From assembly GCA_947561395.2 (NCBI GenBank), contig OX387186.1, positions 50,549,220 through 50,613,219 on the forward strand: a stretch of 64,000 nucleotides of DNA, given 5' to 3'. The position numbers were made by a program, and so were the translations under genes. The notes under the pieces were generated by a model, which had not been told where the DNA came from, ran no database searches, and was given only the letters and a program-made list of their open reading frames with translations. Positions 11,898 to 22,659 of the stretch are shown here, in pieces; the first letter of the stretch is position 1; every line of letters begins with the position of its first letter. This DNA is from Buxus sempervirens (lineage: Eukaryota > Streptophyta > Magnoliopsida > Buxales > Buxaceae).

Positions 11898-13062
11898 TAA
11901 TCAAAACCTACAAATTTTATTAAATTCGTTTCGGTTTATTAAATCAACTGTAACGCCCCAGATCCGGGTCTGCCCTATCACAGCACCAACCCGTACCCGA
12001 GACCTACTTATGGGCCCGATTGAACCTGATAAACACAATTTCCTGGGCAATTACAATGTAATTATCAGAGTGCATGACTAAAGAAACATGGAATAAAAAT
12101 TTTCCATATAATCGAAAGATCATCTGTACTATAATCTCCAAAACATGATATACATGTGAACAAAATACAACTAAAGTAACTAACCCTTCACAATGATCTT
12201 CCCAAAATATACAGATAAGTACAAAAGATTCTTCCAAGAGTATAGGTCCAAAAATAATATTTACATCCCATATACAATCCCCAAGACAAAATACATCATC
12301 ATAATAAGAACCCAACTACGGGTAGAAATGGTAGCCCTCTAGCCTTTACTCAAGCTCACCCTCAATAACTGCCCCGGTACGCTGCTCACCAAGTGGATCT
12401 GAAAACAAATCCGGTAAAACAGAACACACGTGAGACTTAAAGTCCCAGTAAGCAGCAAACATGCATGTAGAGAAACAGTTTATGCAGTTTTTATAACATC
12501 ATAATGATATTCACAATTATATAGTACTAAATGCAAACCAAAAAAGTTCAATCGGATATAAAAGAAATTCCAATTCAAATATCTCAATCAAATCAACAAA
12601 TACGATCAAATACTATAAACATGTCTTGTTGGGACTCGTGGTTAGCATGTCTGTAAATTAGATTAATGACCAGTATCCATTGCCACCTACACGACTTACA
12701 GAGAGAAGCCTAGCTAGGGACATCTCAGCAAGCGGAGTACCCACGTATGGGCTGGCAAGTAGTCAACCTAACCAAGGATCCAGACAAAATGGGATTCCCC
12801 ACCCACTACTCGATGAATCGCATGGACTCCCGCCGGTTCCCCGCGACGGGGGGTTGCCGCAGCCCTCTGTTCCCCGAGAAGGCCTCACTGATTCCCCACA
12901 GTGGAATGCTATATGGATAAGGCAATTAAAGCTAACAAACCAATACCAACACACTAATTAGACTCACTGTGGATCCACACCAAGAATGATGTCCAATTAG
13001 ACGACTCATAAATCAAAACAAACCATTCAATTCCAAGAGTAAGACCAGTGCTTAAACCAAAG

Positions 13063-13218
13063 CCAAGTGGAATTCCCCATCCACTATTTAATAAACCGAA
13101 ACCAAGTGGAATTCCCCTTCCACTAGTAAATCAACCGAGACCAAGTGGAATTCCTCATCCACTACCAGTCCATACCAAGGGCAAGTGGAATTCCCCATCC
13201 ACTGCCAAGAAAACCATA
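13063..13218. repeat. 39 bp tandem repeat, four copies
   Basis: Copies start at 13063, 13102, 13141 and 13180, exactly 39 bases apart, each opening with (c/g)caagtggaattcc. Each also contains an inverted pair AGTGGA ... TCCACT, so every unit can fold into a small hairpin. A diverged fifth unit lies near 12,785. Confidence 0.9.
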
Positions 13219-13779
13219 GGCCAAAGCCTTGCCAAATCATATAAGAGTTTTTCAACATCACTTGCATAAATCCAAGCCAAATCAAAACAAAGGTCATAAA
13301 ATCCTCAAAACACATTTTCGATGAGTGGATTGATATTAGAAATCCTAAATAAGTCACCATACCAAAATTCAATAGATTCCGAGACAAAAAGTTTTGGACC
13401 TTAAAAATATTCTAAGTCTGGTTGAAAACGTTGACTTTTTGGTGTCGAATTTTTCTAGACAAATCTATAAGTAGTTTGGAGCTCAATTTCTGGTTGTAGT
13501 CTGTTGGAGGGTATACAAATCATCTAGAATTTTCTGGGCTTTTGAATCACTCATTTGGATATCAAACTCAAAAAGTGGTCTTATTTGAAAATCGGGAAAA
13601 CTGGAAATTTAGGCACAAACTGGAAAGTTGACTTTTTATTGGTTGGGAATTGGGCCCTGGGAGTATTTTTATTGGTTCCAAAAATGTCTTTCATGAAATA
13701 AGGGTGCTATGCGAGAGGCTTAAGTTGTTTGGAAGATGGTGGAGGAGAAAAAGGGTGAAGAGTTCTCAAAAACAGGCTT

Positions 13780-13950
13780 CAACGTTCGGGCGTTAAAGGC
13801 ACAGACAAGGCAACGTTCGGGCGTTGGGGTAAAGACTGGGGTTAACGTTCGCACGTTGAAGTTTAGAGTTCGCGCGCTAAAGGGTAAATCAAAGCCAGCG
13901 CGCGCGCGGTAAGTTCAACATTCGCGCGCTAAGGTCGCGATTAACCCTGG
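13780..13950. repeat. CpG-rich palindromic word cluster
   Basis: The word AACGTTCGGGCGTT and variants (AACGTTCGCACGTT, TTCGCGCGCTAA) recur about six times at spacings near 30 bases, including a GCGCGCGCGCGG run. It is CpG-dense against an AT-rich background, consistent with a regulatory or methylation-prone part of the long LTR. Confidence 0.7.
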
Positions 13951-14689
13951 GCGATTAATCCTGTTTCGCAATTTACTTTAACAGAATCTGATTTTTGGGG
14001 GTCTTGGCTCAGGATTAATCGCCAATCTCCAGGATTAATTGCCGGCTCGGGTTCTTACAAAATTTTGGCTATTTTCAACACACAACTCATAGAAATCATT
14101 TCAACCTTTCCAACATCAAAGTAGGTGATCACAAAACATCCCAACACACTTAAAAACATCTTCTAAAACAAATATTCATCTCAAATCTACATGAACACAA
14201 ATCAAACGCATGAAACCTCATTCAAGACACAAATCTCAAATCCCAATCTGAAATATACTCAATAGAGGTTGTAAATCCATGGCAAATCATTAGAAAACTA
14301 AGCAAGAGCATTATACAATCAAAACCTACGAATTTTAGAAACAAATAGCAACATGTAAGATCATTTCTTCAAATAACTCAAACCCTAGAGAGAGAATACG
14401 AATTTTGGTAATTCATTTTGTTTGGAAGGGTTTGCTACTTACTTGTTAATGGAGAAGCACAACTTCTCTTCAAGTTCTCCTCTCCTTCTTCTTCTCTTTC
14501 TTCTTGCTCAAGCTTTCAAGTGAGCTCACAATCTTCCCCTCTTGATCTATACGTCCAAGACAAGAGAAATGGGTTTTCAAACCCTTAATTAGAAATTAGG
14601 GCATCCTTTTATATGCCCAAGTTTTGGGTCTTTCAAATCTGCCCCTAAACAAAGCTTTTATTCAACTAAACCCTAGGGTGTACCTAAGG

Positions 14690-16045
14690 CATATCAGGGG
14701 TACCTTAGTGTCATTCGAGTGGGGTACCTTAGTATTAAGTGGGGTACCTTAGTGTTAAGTGGGGTGTTTGCCTTAGCCACTTCAAAATGCATGCTTTAGG
14801 AATGCTTGGGAGGTGTACCTCAGTTAACACAGAAGGGTACCTCAGTTATATGAGGGGTACTTTAGTTATTTGAGGAGGTACCTTGATGTTTCAAGGGATT
14901 TACCTTAGTCATTCTAAAGAGTAACTTTGAATAAGCTTAGGAGGGTGTACCTCAGTTATATTGAGGAGGGGTACCTTGATTATTGAGGGGTGTACTTTAG
15001 TTATACAGGGGGTACCTTTAGGAAATACAAGGAGGTGTACCCTTGGTAACATGAGGGGTGTACCTTAATAATATAAGAGGGTTACCTGAGTTATAGAATG
15101 GGTGTACCTTAGCTACAAGAGGGGGGTACCTTAGCTATATAAGGGACTATACCTTAGGGAAAACAGTGGGGGGTTACCTTACTTATATAGGGGTTACTTT
15201 AGTGAAACAAAGGGGGTACTTTGGCTATATAGGGGGTGTACCCTAGGTAAAACAGTGGGGGTACCTTACCTATATGAGTGGAGTACCTCTAGGAAATTCA
15301 AGGGGTGTACCCTAGGTAATATAGGGGATGTACCTTAGGTATGTTGGGGGTACTTTAATTATATAAAGGGGTATCTCTAGCTGTATAAGGGAATGTACCT
15401 TAGCTAAACAAGGGGTACTTCAAGTAAGATAGTAGGGTACCTTAGTTAAAATAAAGAGATACCTTAGACAATACAAATGAGGTACCTTAGGTATAATTAG
15501 GGGGTACTTTAGGTATCCGAATGGGGTACCTTAGGCAAAACAGGGGGGTACCTTAGCCAATATGAGTGAGGTGCGTTAGGTAATATAAGGGGGTACTTTA
15601 GGTATACATGTGAGGTACCTTAGGCAATGCAAGGGGATACCTTAGGTAAACACAGGGGTACCTATAGGCAAACACAAGGGGATACCTTAGATGAACACAA
15701 GGGTACCTTAGGTAAACACAAGGGATACCTTAGGCAAACACAGGGGTACCTTAGACAATTAAAGTAGGATACCTTAGGTGAAACAGTGGGGTACCTTGGG
15801 TATACTTTGGGTACTTGGGGCATACAATAGGGGTACCTTAGGCATACTTGGGTGATACCTTGGGCATACACTGGGGGTACCTTAAGTATAAAAGTGAGGT
15901 ACCTTTAGTACACTTAAGAGGTTATTCGGGTATTCTTGGGAGACACTTAAAGTACACTTGAGAGGTACCCTGGGTATTCTTAAGAGTTACTTTAGGTACT
16001 CTTAGGGGATAATTTGGGTACACTTGGGAATTACTCTAGGTACAC
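14690..16045. repeat. GGGTACCTTAG minisatellite (~1.36 kb)
   Basis: A continuous array of diverged units, roughly 28-40 bases each, built around (G)GGGTACCTTAG followed by a short AT-rich spacer (tatata, gtaaaca, caataca). Unit length varies, so it is not a simple satellite. It lies inside the long LTR, upstream of its TATA box on the minus strand, in the position of the U3 region. Chance open frames across it encode RYP-type repeats and are not genes. Confidence 0.9.
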
Positions 16046-19000
16046 ATAAGTCTAAATTTTTCAGAATTTGATTTCCAATTCATTAAAACTAATTGGAGAG
16101 TATCTTAAACAATTGGAATTGAGAAATAGCATTAATTAAACTTACCTTAATAACTTTCATATCGTTCAATTGATTCCTCTAAATCCTCAAGAATAATCCA
16201 CATCTACCTCATCTTCATAACACAAGTACTTAATTAGTCTATTAATCACACTTTAAATAATTAATCTTAATAATTAAGATATAATCTGGATCGGGGTTTT
16301 ACACTCTAAGCCAATGGATTCTTGATTTTTGAAACTATAACATCTCAATTTGTTTCAGCGTATTTGCATACTCCATTTTAAGCCTCCTTTCCTCCATTTC
16401 AGCTTGTAGAGAATACTGTAAAGACAGTGATTCTTGAAGCATTACCAGACGGTTAAAAATATTCTACTTCTTTTGGAAGATATTCCCAAGTTCCTCCTTG
16501 TTCCATCTCTTAAGCTCACGAGACAGTCTTAACAACTTGGAGCGAATAGGAATTTCACTGTTATTATTCGCTTCTTGAAGCGAATAATGTCATAGCACTT
16601 TTCTTCTTGGATCCAAAATGCCTCAAATCAAACTGGACGTGCTTTTATACAGTTCTAATGACCTAAATCCAGCAAAAGAGGACAATGATTAGAAGAAAAT
16701 ATTGGTTGAGAATATACAACAGGATGAGCAAAAATTCTAATAAATTGACAGAGATAAAACAACTATCTATTTTTTCCGATATTCGCCGCAGTCCTTGTTG
16801 ATCGTTGCACCATGTAAATTGGGGGCCCAACAAAATAATCAACAAATCTTTTTTCAATCTCCTTAGGGTCTTCCACCACCTCATTGCTTTCATCTCTTAT
16901 AGAAACTGTTATGTTTTTTGCTCTTCTGTTGATGGTGGAGAAATGGAAGAATTTAGTATTTACATCTCCATCTCTTAACTAGTTAATCATAGACTTTTGC
17001 ATCTAAAGCTTTTCTTGAACTCTAAGGGCCTCAAGGTAGAATTTTTGGGCAGTTTTTTCTCTCTGGATGTTTTCTAGAGTCTCGTTATAGTCCAACATCC
17101 TTTGCATCATTTTCAAGTGATCATATTTTTCCAAGACCCTTTTATTTACACCTCCAACTTCATCTCTGTTCTAGGTACTCAAACTTGCTTTAAGGCTGCT
17201 TATTTTGTTACAAAATTTTCCCCTACTATTACTCTAACTATCAATAATAACCTTCAGACAATTAGTCTCATCCATCCAGAATTTTTCAAATCTAAACACT
17301 CTATGACTACTCTTACCTTTCCTATTCAAAATTAAATTGAAGGGACATGATTCGAACCCACAATGGAGTTATGCCACAGGACATAATTTGGGAATAAACG
17401 TGCACCATTCCATGCTACAGAGAGCATGGTCAATTCTTTCCCTAATGCTGCCTTTTCCCAATTTGCCATTGTCCCAAGTATATTTCATGCCTTTACTAGA
17501 AAGATCAAGAAGGTTACAATTATTAATAAAATTTTGAAACAGTTCAACTTTGCTTACCTTGATGTGGCTGCCTCCCCTTTTTTTCACAATGGCGAAGGAC
17601 CACATTATAGGCTCCTATTAAACACCAAGGGCGTTGGCTATTGCTTGCAAATCTTTTTAGGCATTCACACTGATTAGCTTGGATGTTAATTTGGGAGCTT
17701 GCATGCACAAATAGAGCTCAAAATTCTCTCCAAATTGTGCGCATGGCCGCACGCGAGGTGCACGTGGGAGTGCGTGCCTCCGGGATTTAGGAGTCGCCAC
17801 TGCCTGAGAAGTGCAGGCAGACACAGGGGACCTAACCGGCCTAAATTTGCTTGGTCTGCGGCTTTTTAGAGACTCTGTCTAAGTTCTCGGTTACGTCCGG
17901 GGAAGTCCAAAGACACCCCGGCCCACCCCGTCAGTTTGACGGGTCCCTTGGATTTTCCTGGTTCGAGTCAACTCAATCTCACCCTAATCCTAGCCTAGCA
18001 TATATCAAATTAAGTCTGATAGGGACCTCTGCAGGTGTAAGTCCCTTTTATTCATTTTTATCTTTTTAGCCATTTAAGTGAAGTGGGTTAGACGTGGGCC
18101 TCGTTGGAAAACCCATGGGTTACATGTTTGGCTTAAGCCAAGCCCATGGCCCATTAGGGTTATTGGGTAACCCTTATTTTGATTATTTATTTTGGGGTAA
18201 GTTGATGTGAGTTTCAGAGAGAACTCACAGTGGTACAAATTCTCCTATTTGGCTTCAATAACTTATTTTTATCATGCCTTAACCCAATTAGTGAACTTCT
18301 TATAGATATACTCGTATGGTCATGTATAGGAATGATGACATAAAACACTTAAAACCAATAAATGGAATGAGCCTACTAGATAACCAAAACATGTTTTAGA
18401 AAGCGAGTTAAAATACTAAAGATAATCCAAAAGTGTGTGCTAGTGAGCAAAGTAAAGACGAAATCCTATACATGTGTTTATAATGGGAAAGAGCCAATTA
18501 AAACAAATCTAAAGCATTACAAATGAATATGTGCATGTGAAGTTCCTTAACTAAAGGAGAAATTCTAAGTAAAAAAAAAATCTTATTTTGTACAAATGAA
18601 AATATACTTTATATAAAAGTATGTCTACTTGTGAATTGAAAACAAAAAGTTTAATACAAATATCTAAAGAAAGAAAGCAAAATAAATTTTTGAATACACT
18701 TCTAAAATGCCCTGAATAAGTGTGTGTAGTGCTCTTTCTTTTTCTTTTTTTTTTTTAAAGTAAATAAAAATGAGATAAAATTGTGCATGTGTGTATGTGA
18801 TAACTTTACTATCTATATGCATGTTTATAAAAGGAGAATGATAAATATACCTAGAAATGAGTAAGTGAAGGGGATGAGGGAGAGGATATTAAGGGGTACA
18901 AAAGTTCTTTGAGGAGGACAAACCCCTCCTTAATAAATCGACATAAGGTGATGAAATCAAGAACATTTCCACCTTTCTATTTACTTTTACCTCACACTCT

Positions 19001-19581
19001 CCTCCCATCTTATTGTATAGCGAGTTCCCCTTTACCATGGGAACTCCCATATCATGCCAAAGAGAGACAAAGGTGGTTAGAAGGTCAACAAGAAATAAAA
19101 CCAAGAGTTAACAAAGAAATATACTTCTAGAAATTTTTGTACGTGGGGTAAAATATATCAAATACACTTACACTTATATTACTTCCTCTTATGAACTGAT
19201 GGAGATCTTCAAATGGAAATGGACAACACCTAAGAGTGCTTCTTTTGGTTCCAAAAATGATGTCTTGTTGGTCTCCAAGAGGTTAAAAGAAGTAGGGAAG
19301 TTGAAAAGGGAATCGTTAAGAGGGTAATATGGGAATAAAAAGGGTCTTAAGGTGAAAACAATGGACAAGGGGGTTGCTGGTTTCGGACAAAGTAAGTGGG
19401 GATAAGAGGGGAGAAGAAAATGGAGGGGGAGTGGGAGAGAATTCTCTTTGGAATGGGGGGAAGGAGAACCCCTTATAAATAGTATAAAAAAGTGACTAAA
19501 TTTTAATTTTAATTTATCTTATTCACTTTTTACCAAATACAAATTGAATGATACGTGGGTTGTTTTACAACCAAGTTATTT

Positions 19582-19612
19582 CAACGCATTCTCCATATGG
19601 GAGAATGCGTTG
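19582..19612. repeat. Perfect 13 bp inverted repeat (hairpin)
   Basis: CAACGCATTCTCC and its exact reverse complement GGAGAATGCGTTG are separated by five bases. It lies within the Ogre/Tat-like LTR, just before a T-rich stretch. Confidence 0.9.
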
Positions 19613-19854
19613 TCACCTTCCAATTTATTTTTTATTTTATTTATTTATTTATTTTAATTACTTGATTTTTATGTTTTTATTATTCTTTTATTCTTTGATT
19701 TTTTTGTTTAGACACACACTTGTCTTCAATTTTCTTTTATTTTTTATTTAATTTAATTAATATATTTTTAAGATATAATATTATTTAATTGTTAGATTTT
19801 TTTTGTCATTTCTTTAATTCTTGCCACGTGTGTAGATTTGTTAAGACTTTGATT

Positions 19855-20260
19855 GCCTATAACTCCTTCGTTTAGTGTTCGATTTTAGTAAACTTAGTGG
19901 CGTTGGAATCAGGTCGAGATCCTCTATCCACTGAGCTAGAGTTTGGCAGCAAATTCGGATTTTTTAGCAGAAGTGCAAAGTTGCGTCCCAAAGCCAGTTT
20001 TGTTCATATCTCCTTATCCGGACTCCGATTCCGGCAAACTTAGTTGCGTCAGGATCATGTCGAGATGTTCTTTCTGCTGATATAAAATTGAGCAGCTAAT
20101 TCGAAGTTTTGCAGAAAGCCAATTTCTGCTATTTCCAAATTTGACCAAGCCATAACTTCTTTATTCGGACTCCGATTTGAGCAAACTCAGTGTCGTTAGA
20201 CTCGTATCAGAATCCTATATCCATTGGTATGAAGTTTGGTGGTCAATTTGCACCTGATCA
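19855..20260 (+). repeat. Three diverged tandem units inside the LTR
   Basis: Units begin near 19,856, 20,007 and 20,148, each reading roughly (c)ataact-cctt--tcggactccgattt, then aaactcagt-gcgt, then tcgagatcct and a gagcagcaaattcg-like end. The period is about 140-150 bases. Divergence between copies exceeds that expected from the age of the insertion, so the repeat was part of the family LTR. Confidence 0.8.
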
Positions 20261-20639
20261 AAAAGTCAACTTTTTGACCCCTTCATGTTTGACTTTTTCA
20301 ATTAGGGTTTTATTCTTTCATTTTTTGAAGTGCAAAAATGAGGTGCTGACACAAACTTTGGCCAAATTTGCAAACGGATGTACCATGGTAATTCCTTTTC
20401 CACCACGACCTTGCATGAGTTATCCCATAGCACCCAAAATTTTTTTGCCTTGTCTTTTACAACACTCCACTAGAAATTTTGGAAGCTCACTTTCCGGATT
20501 ATTTTCTCCGACATTTTATCATTCATCTAAGTCTCAGATAACAGAACAACATTTAGCCTATTTGCACGGGAGAAGTCTCGTTGGAGTTTAGCCAAAACCT
20601 CGACATTTCCATGGGATGTTTTTTATTTTTTCCGCTTCG

Positions 20640-22459
20640 GCTGAGAGCACGCAGCTTTGTTATCAACTACAATAGAAAGAGAACTTGAGGAAGGGGAAGA
20701 GGTTGAAAGATCTTTGATATCCCAAAGTTCAGAGATTCTAAGACTAGAGGCTTTTCTTTTCTTCGGGGGTGGATACCCCCCTCTCCCATTTGGATGCAGT
20801 CCAAGTCCAGAAGATTTAGATTTGGGGCTCTATGGTGGACTTTTTTATTGGGTTTTTGTGGGGGCCTACTTGGTCTAGTAGGAGGGGGATTGGGCCTAAT
20901 TTCATGGAGAGTAAGGTGGGGCTGATCACTAAGGTTGAGCTTTGGGGCGTAATCAAGGTCTTGGGCTTGGAACCTAAAAAAACTCGAAACAAGCAAATTA
21001 GGGCCATCAATTAAAATGAAATTACCGTTGGAGATATCGTTAGTCTCAGCAGTTTCAATGGGGCCCCCTAATGCACATTCATTACCTGTAGCATCAATCT
21101 TAGCAACATCAATTCCAGAGGGTGCACTTTCACCTCATTGTCAGAATTCATCGCCACGCGAAGGGGCACAGCGAGTTTTGGGAAATTTAATTTTTAGTGG
21201 TACTTTATCAAACTATTTAAGATTTAGTCGGTAAAGTTTTGAGTTTCAACTTTTAATACACATTTATCAAAATAATTAATTTTTAGTGTCATTTCAATGT
21301 TACGAATAAATTCTTCCAAAAATACCCTTATACAATTTACTTCCGAGACTTGTACAAATAATAAATTGACTTGTACAAGCCATTTTAGACTTGTAAAATT
21401 AATAAAATGACTTGTATAAGTCAAAAATTAACTTGTACAAGTCAATAAAGTGATTTGTACAAGTCATTTGGATAAGTGACATAAGGGCATTTTTGAAATA
21501 GTTGATTTGTAATAGTGAAATGGCACTAAAAATTAATTATTTTGATAAATGTATATTAAAAGTTAAAACTCAAAACTTTGCCGACTAAATCTTAAATAGT
21601 TTGATAAAGTACCACTAAAAATTAAATTTCCCTTGAGTTTTTGCCTTTTTGGGGAGTCGAGACCAGTTTGACTTGGGTACTGACTCGTCTTCTTCCTTGG
21701 GGGGCTGATCAAAGGGTTTATCTGCTGCACCATGGGAATCACTATAGATTCTTCGTATTTCCTACAAGCATCAAACCCTTTTCCTCTGTCCTTACCCAAA
21801 AAAGGGTTCAGACATCTTAGAAGGGAGTGGCCGATAACACCACAAGAAACACATAAACTAGGGAGGTTCTCATATTTGAACTCAAGCCAAATATTTTCCC
21901 CTAGGTGAACCTCCAAATAGATGCCTGGGGTGATAACAATATCAACGGGATTTTTAAATATAACAGAAACTGCTGAAGGACTAGCAGATCCTTCATCAAT
22001 ATCAATCTTTAAACATTTGCCAAAAACACTAACTAACATAGAGATTACCTTCTCATCTTGGAACTTATGAGGGATATTGAAGATCTGGAGCCGCACAGTA
22101 ACGGTTTTGAATTGGAAAGGAAGAGCCTCTTCCTTTGAATCAATAGTATCCATGAGCAGCAGGGATGAATTCATAATCCAAGGTTGTGCTTGAAGGACTC
22201 TATCTTGTTCCAACTCCTTATCAAAGGCGACTAGAAATCTCCTCGATCCAATCTTGTACGCAGTTGCTAAGGAGATGTTCCTCCATAGCCTCCCACATAT
22301 ATTTGAAGGAGTTGAGTTATAGGTCTTCTTCGCATATTTCACACACTAGGAGGTTTTTCCATTTCTTCTAGATTCTTTGTCTGTCGACTTGAGAGATATT
22401 GAAGATAGTAGCCTGGGGGGAGTGAAAAGATTTCTAAGTTTGGATGTGAGGTCTTCCAT
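20640..22459 (-). pseudogene. LINE-C ORF1 (DUF4283 and zinc knuckle), MITE-interrupted
   Basis: The start codon at 22,459 gives MEDLTSKLRNLF. One stop occurs just before the DUF4283 domain (KIGSRRFLVAFDKELEQDRVLQ, PWIMNSSLLLMD), followed by the zinc knuckle CVSCGVIGHSLLRC. The reading is then cut at 21,632 by the MITE and resumes below 21,179 with a basic, Pro-rich tail. Confidence 0.85.
21180..21632. mobile_element. Mutator-like MITE, 453 bp, long TIRs
   Basis: Terminal inverted repeats of about 110 bases open GGGAAATTTAATTTTTAGTG at both ends and differ at only a few positions. Flanks are gcgagtttt (21171-21179) and ttgagtttt (21633-21641), a 9 bp TSD with two differences. Long TIRs with 9 bp TSDs are typical of Mutator-like elements. 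It is non-autonomous with no transposase. The centre has repeated acttgtacaagtca words. Confidence 0.88.
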
Positions 22460-22659
22460 AAGATAGAGGGTAAGGGAGCTTGGGGATTCTAGGTGTTAGG
22501 AGCCCACGCACAGAAGCCACACCAGATAAATGAGCCATACATAACTGCACCCTACAAACAGAAGAGGGGGGTCGAAGCTTGCTAGTGTGATCTCATATGG
22601 GATGTGCCAGAGAGAAAAGGCCAAAAAACCCTATAACCCAAACAAGCAAACCTAGCAAA

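Larger units (their letters stand above)
11573..16303 (-). mobile_element. 4.7 kb composite LTR insertion with one 5 bp TSD pair
   Basis: The insertion is bounded by CTCTA at 11568-11572 and 16304-16308, and LINE-B continues on both sides. It consists of a 325 bp Cassandra-like LTR (11573-11897), a 51 bp spacer, and a ~4.36 kb long LTR (11949-16303). Both LTRs start TGTAACGCCCCAGA on the plus strand and end in TTACA or TTTTACA. Neither LTR has its own TSD; only the outer pair matches. The parts are described separately. Confidence 0.75.
11949..16303 (-). mobile_element. Very long LTR (~4.36 kb), chromovirus Tekay/Del-like
   Basis: The termini form imperfect inverted repeats (TGTAACGCCCCAGATCC against TGTAAAACCCCGATCC). 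The sense direction is inferred as minus from a TATA box (GGGCATATAAAAGG, 14,601-14,620) followed by a C/T-rich leader stretch (14,461-14,515). It carries an unusual minisatellite upstream of the TATA box, a cluster of CpG-rich AACGTTCGGGCGTT words (13,780-13,950) and a 39 bp tandem repeat (13,063-13,218). LTRs this long are known in Tekay/Del and Ogre-type Gypsy elements; without an internal coding region the family is an inference. No retroviral-type coding domains are present. Confidence 0.6.
10650..16830 (-). mobile_element. LINE-B: L1-type LINE, endonuclease end to RT start, interrupted twice
   Basis: Read on the minus strand, the LINE pieces in order are: endonuclease end at about 16,830-16,660 (GPQFTWCNDQQGLRRISEKID); linker at 16,560-16,309 (ELKRWNKEELGNIF, LQAEMEERRLKMEYANTLK); more linker at 11,567-11,306 (REGDQNTSFFHKTTLIRRQR); and RT start at 10,924-10,680 (KSLGPDGYQGIFFQIYWDVV, IPKITQPKRISEFRPISFC). 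Across both gaps the LINE reading resumes at the expected residue, and each gap is an LTR insertion with a 5 bp TSD. Scattered stops show it is dead. The 5' end abuts LINE-C; the 3' end is lost at the junction with LINE-A. Confidence 0.85.
17736..20351 (+). mobile_element. Ogre/Tat-like solo LTR, 2.6 kb, in LINE-C endonuclease
   Basis: Starts TGTGCGCATGG, ends GAGGTGCTGACA, and is flanked by CAAAT (17731-17735) and CAAAC (20352-20356), a 5 bp TSD with one difference. Near the start is GGAGTCGCCAC and the TACGTCCGGGGAAG box, both familiar from LTRs of plant Ogre/Tat-type Gypsy elements. No coding region or second LTR is present. It contains a three-copy diverged repeat and a perfect hairpin. 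Confidence 0.72.

Noticed and set aside
15662-15871. Open frame encoding RYP-type repeats
   Set aside because: It is a translation of the GGGTACCTTAG minisatellite; the repeat explains it completely.
20190-20591. 133-codon plus-strand open frame
   Set aside because: It crosses the border between the Ogre/Tat-like LTR and LINE-C, so it cannot be a single real gene.
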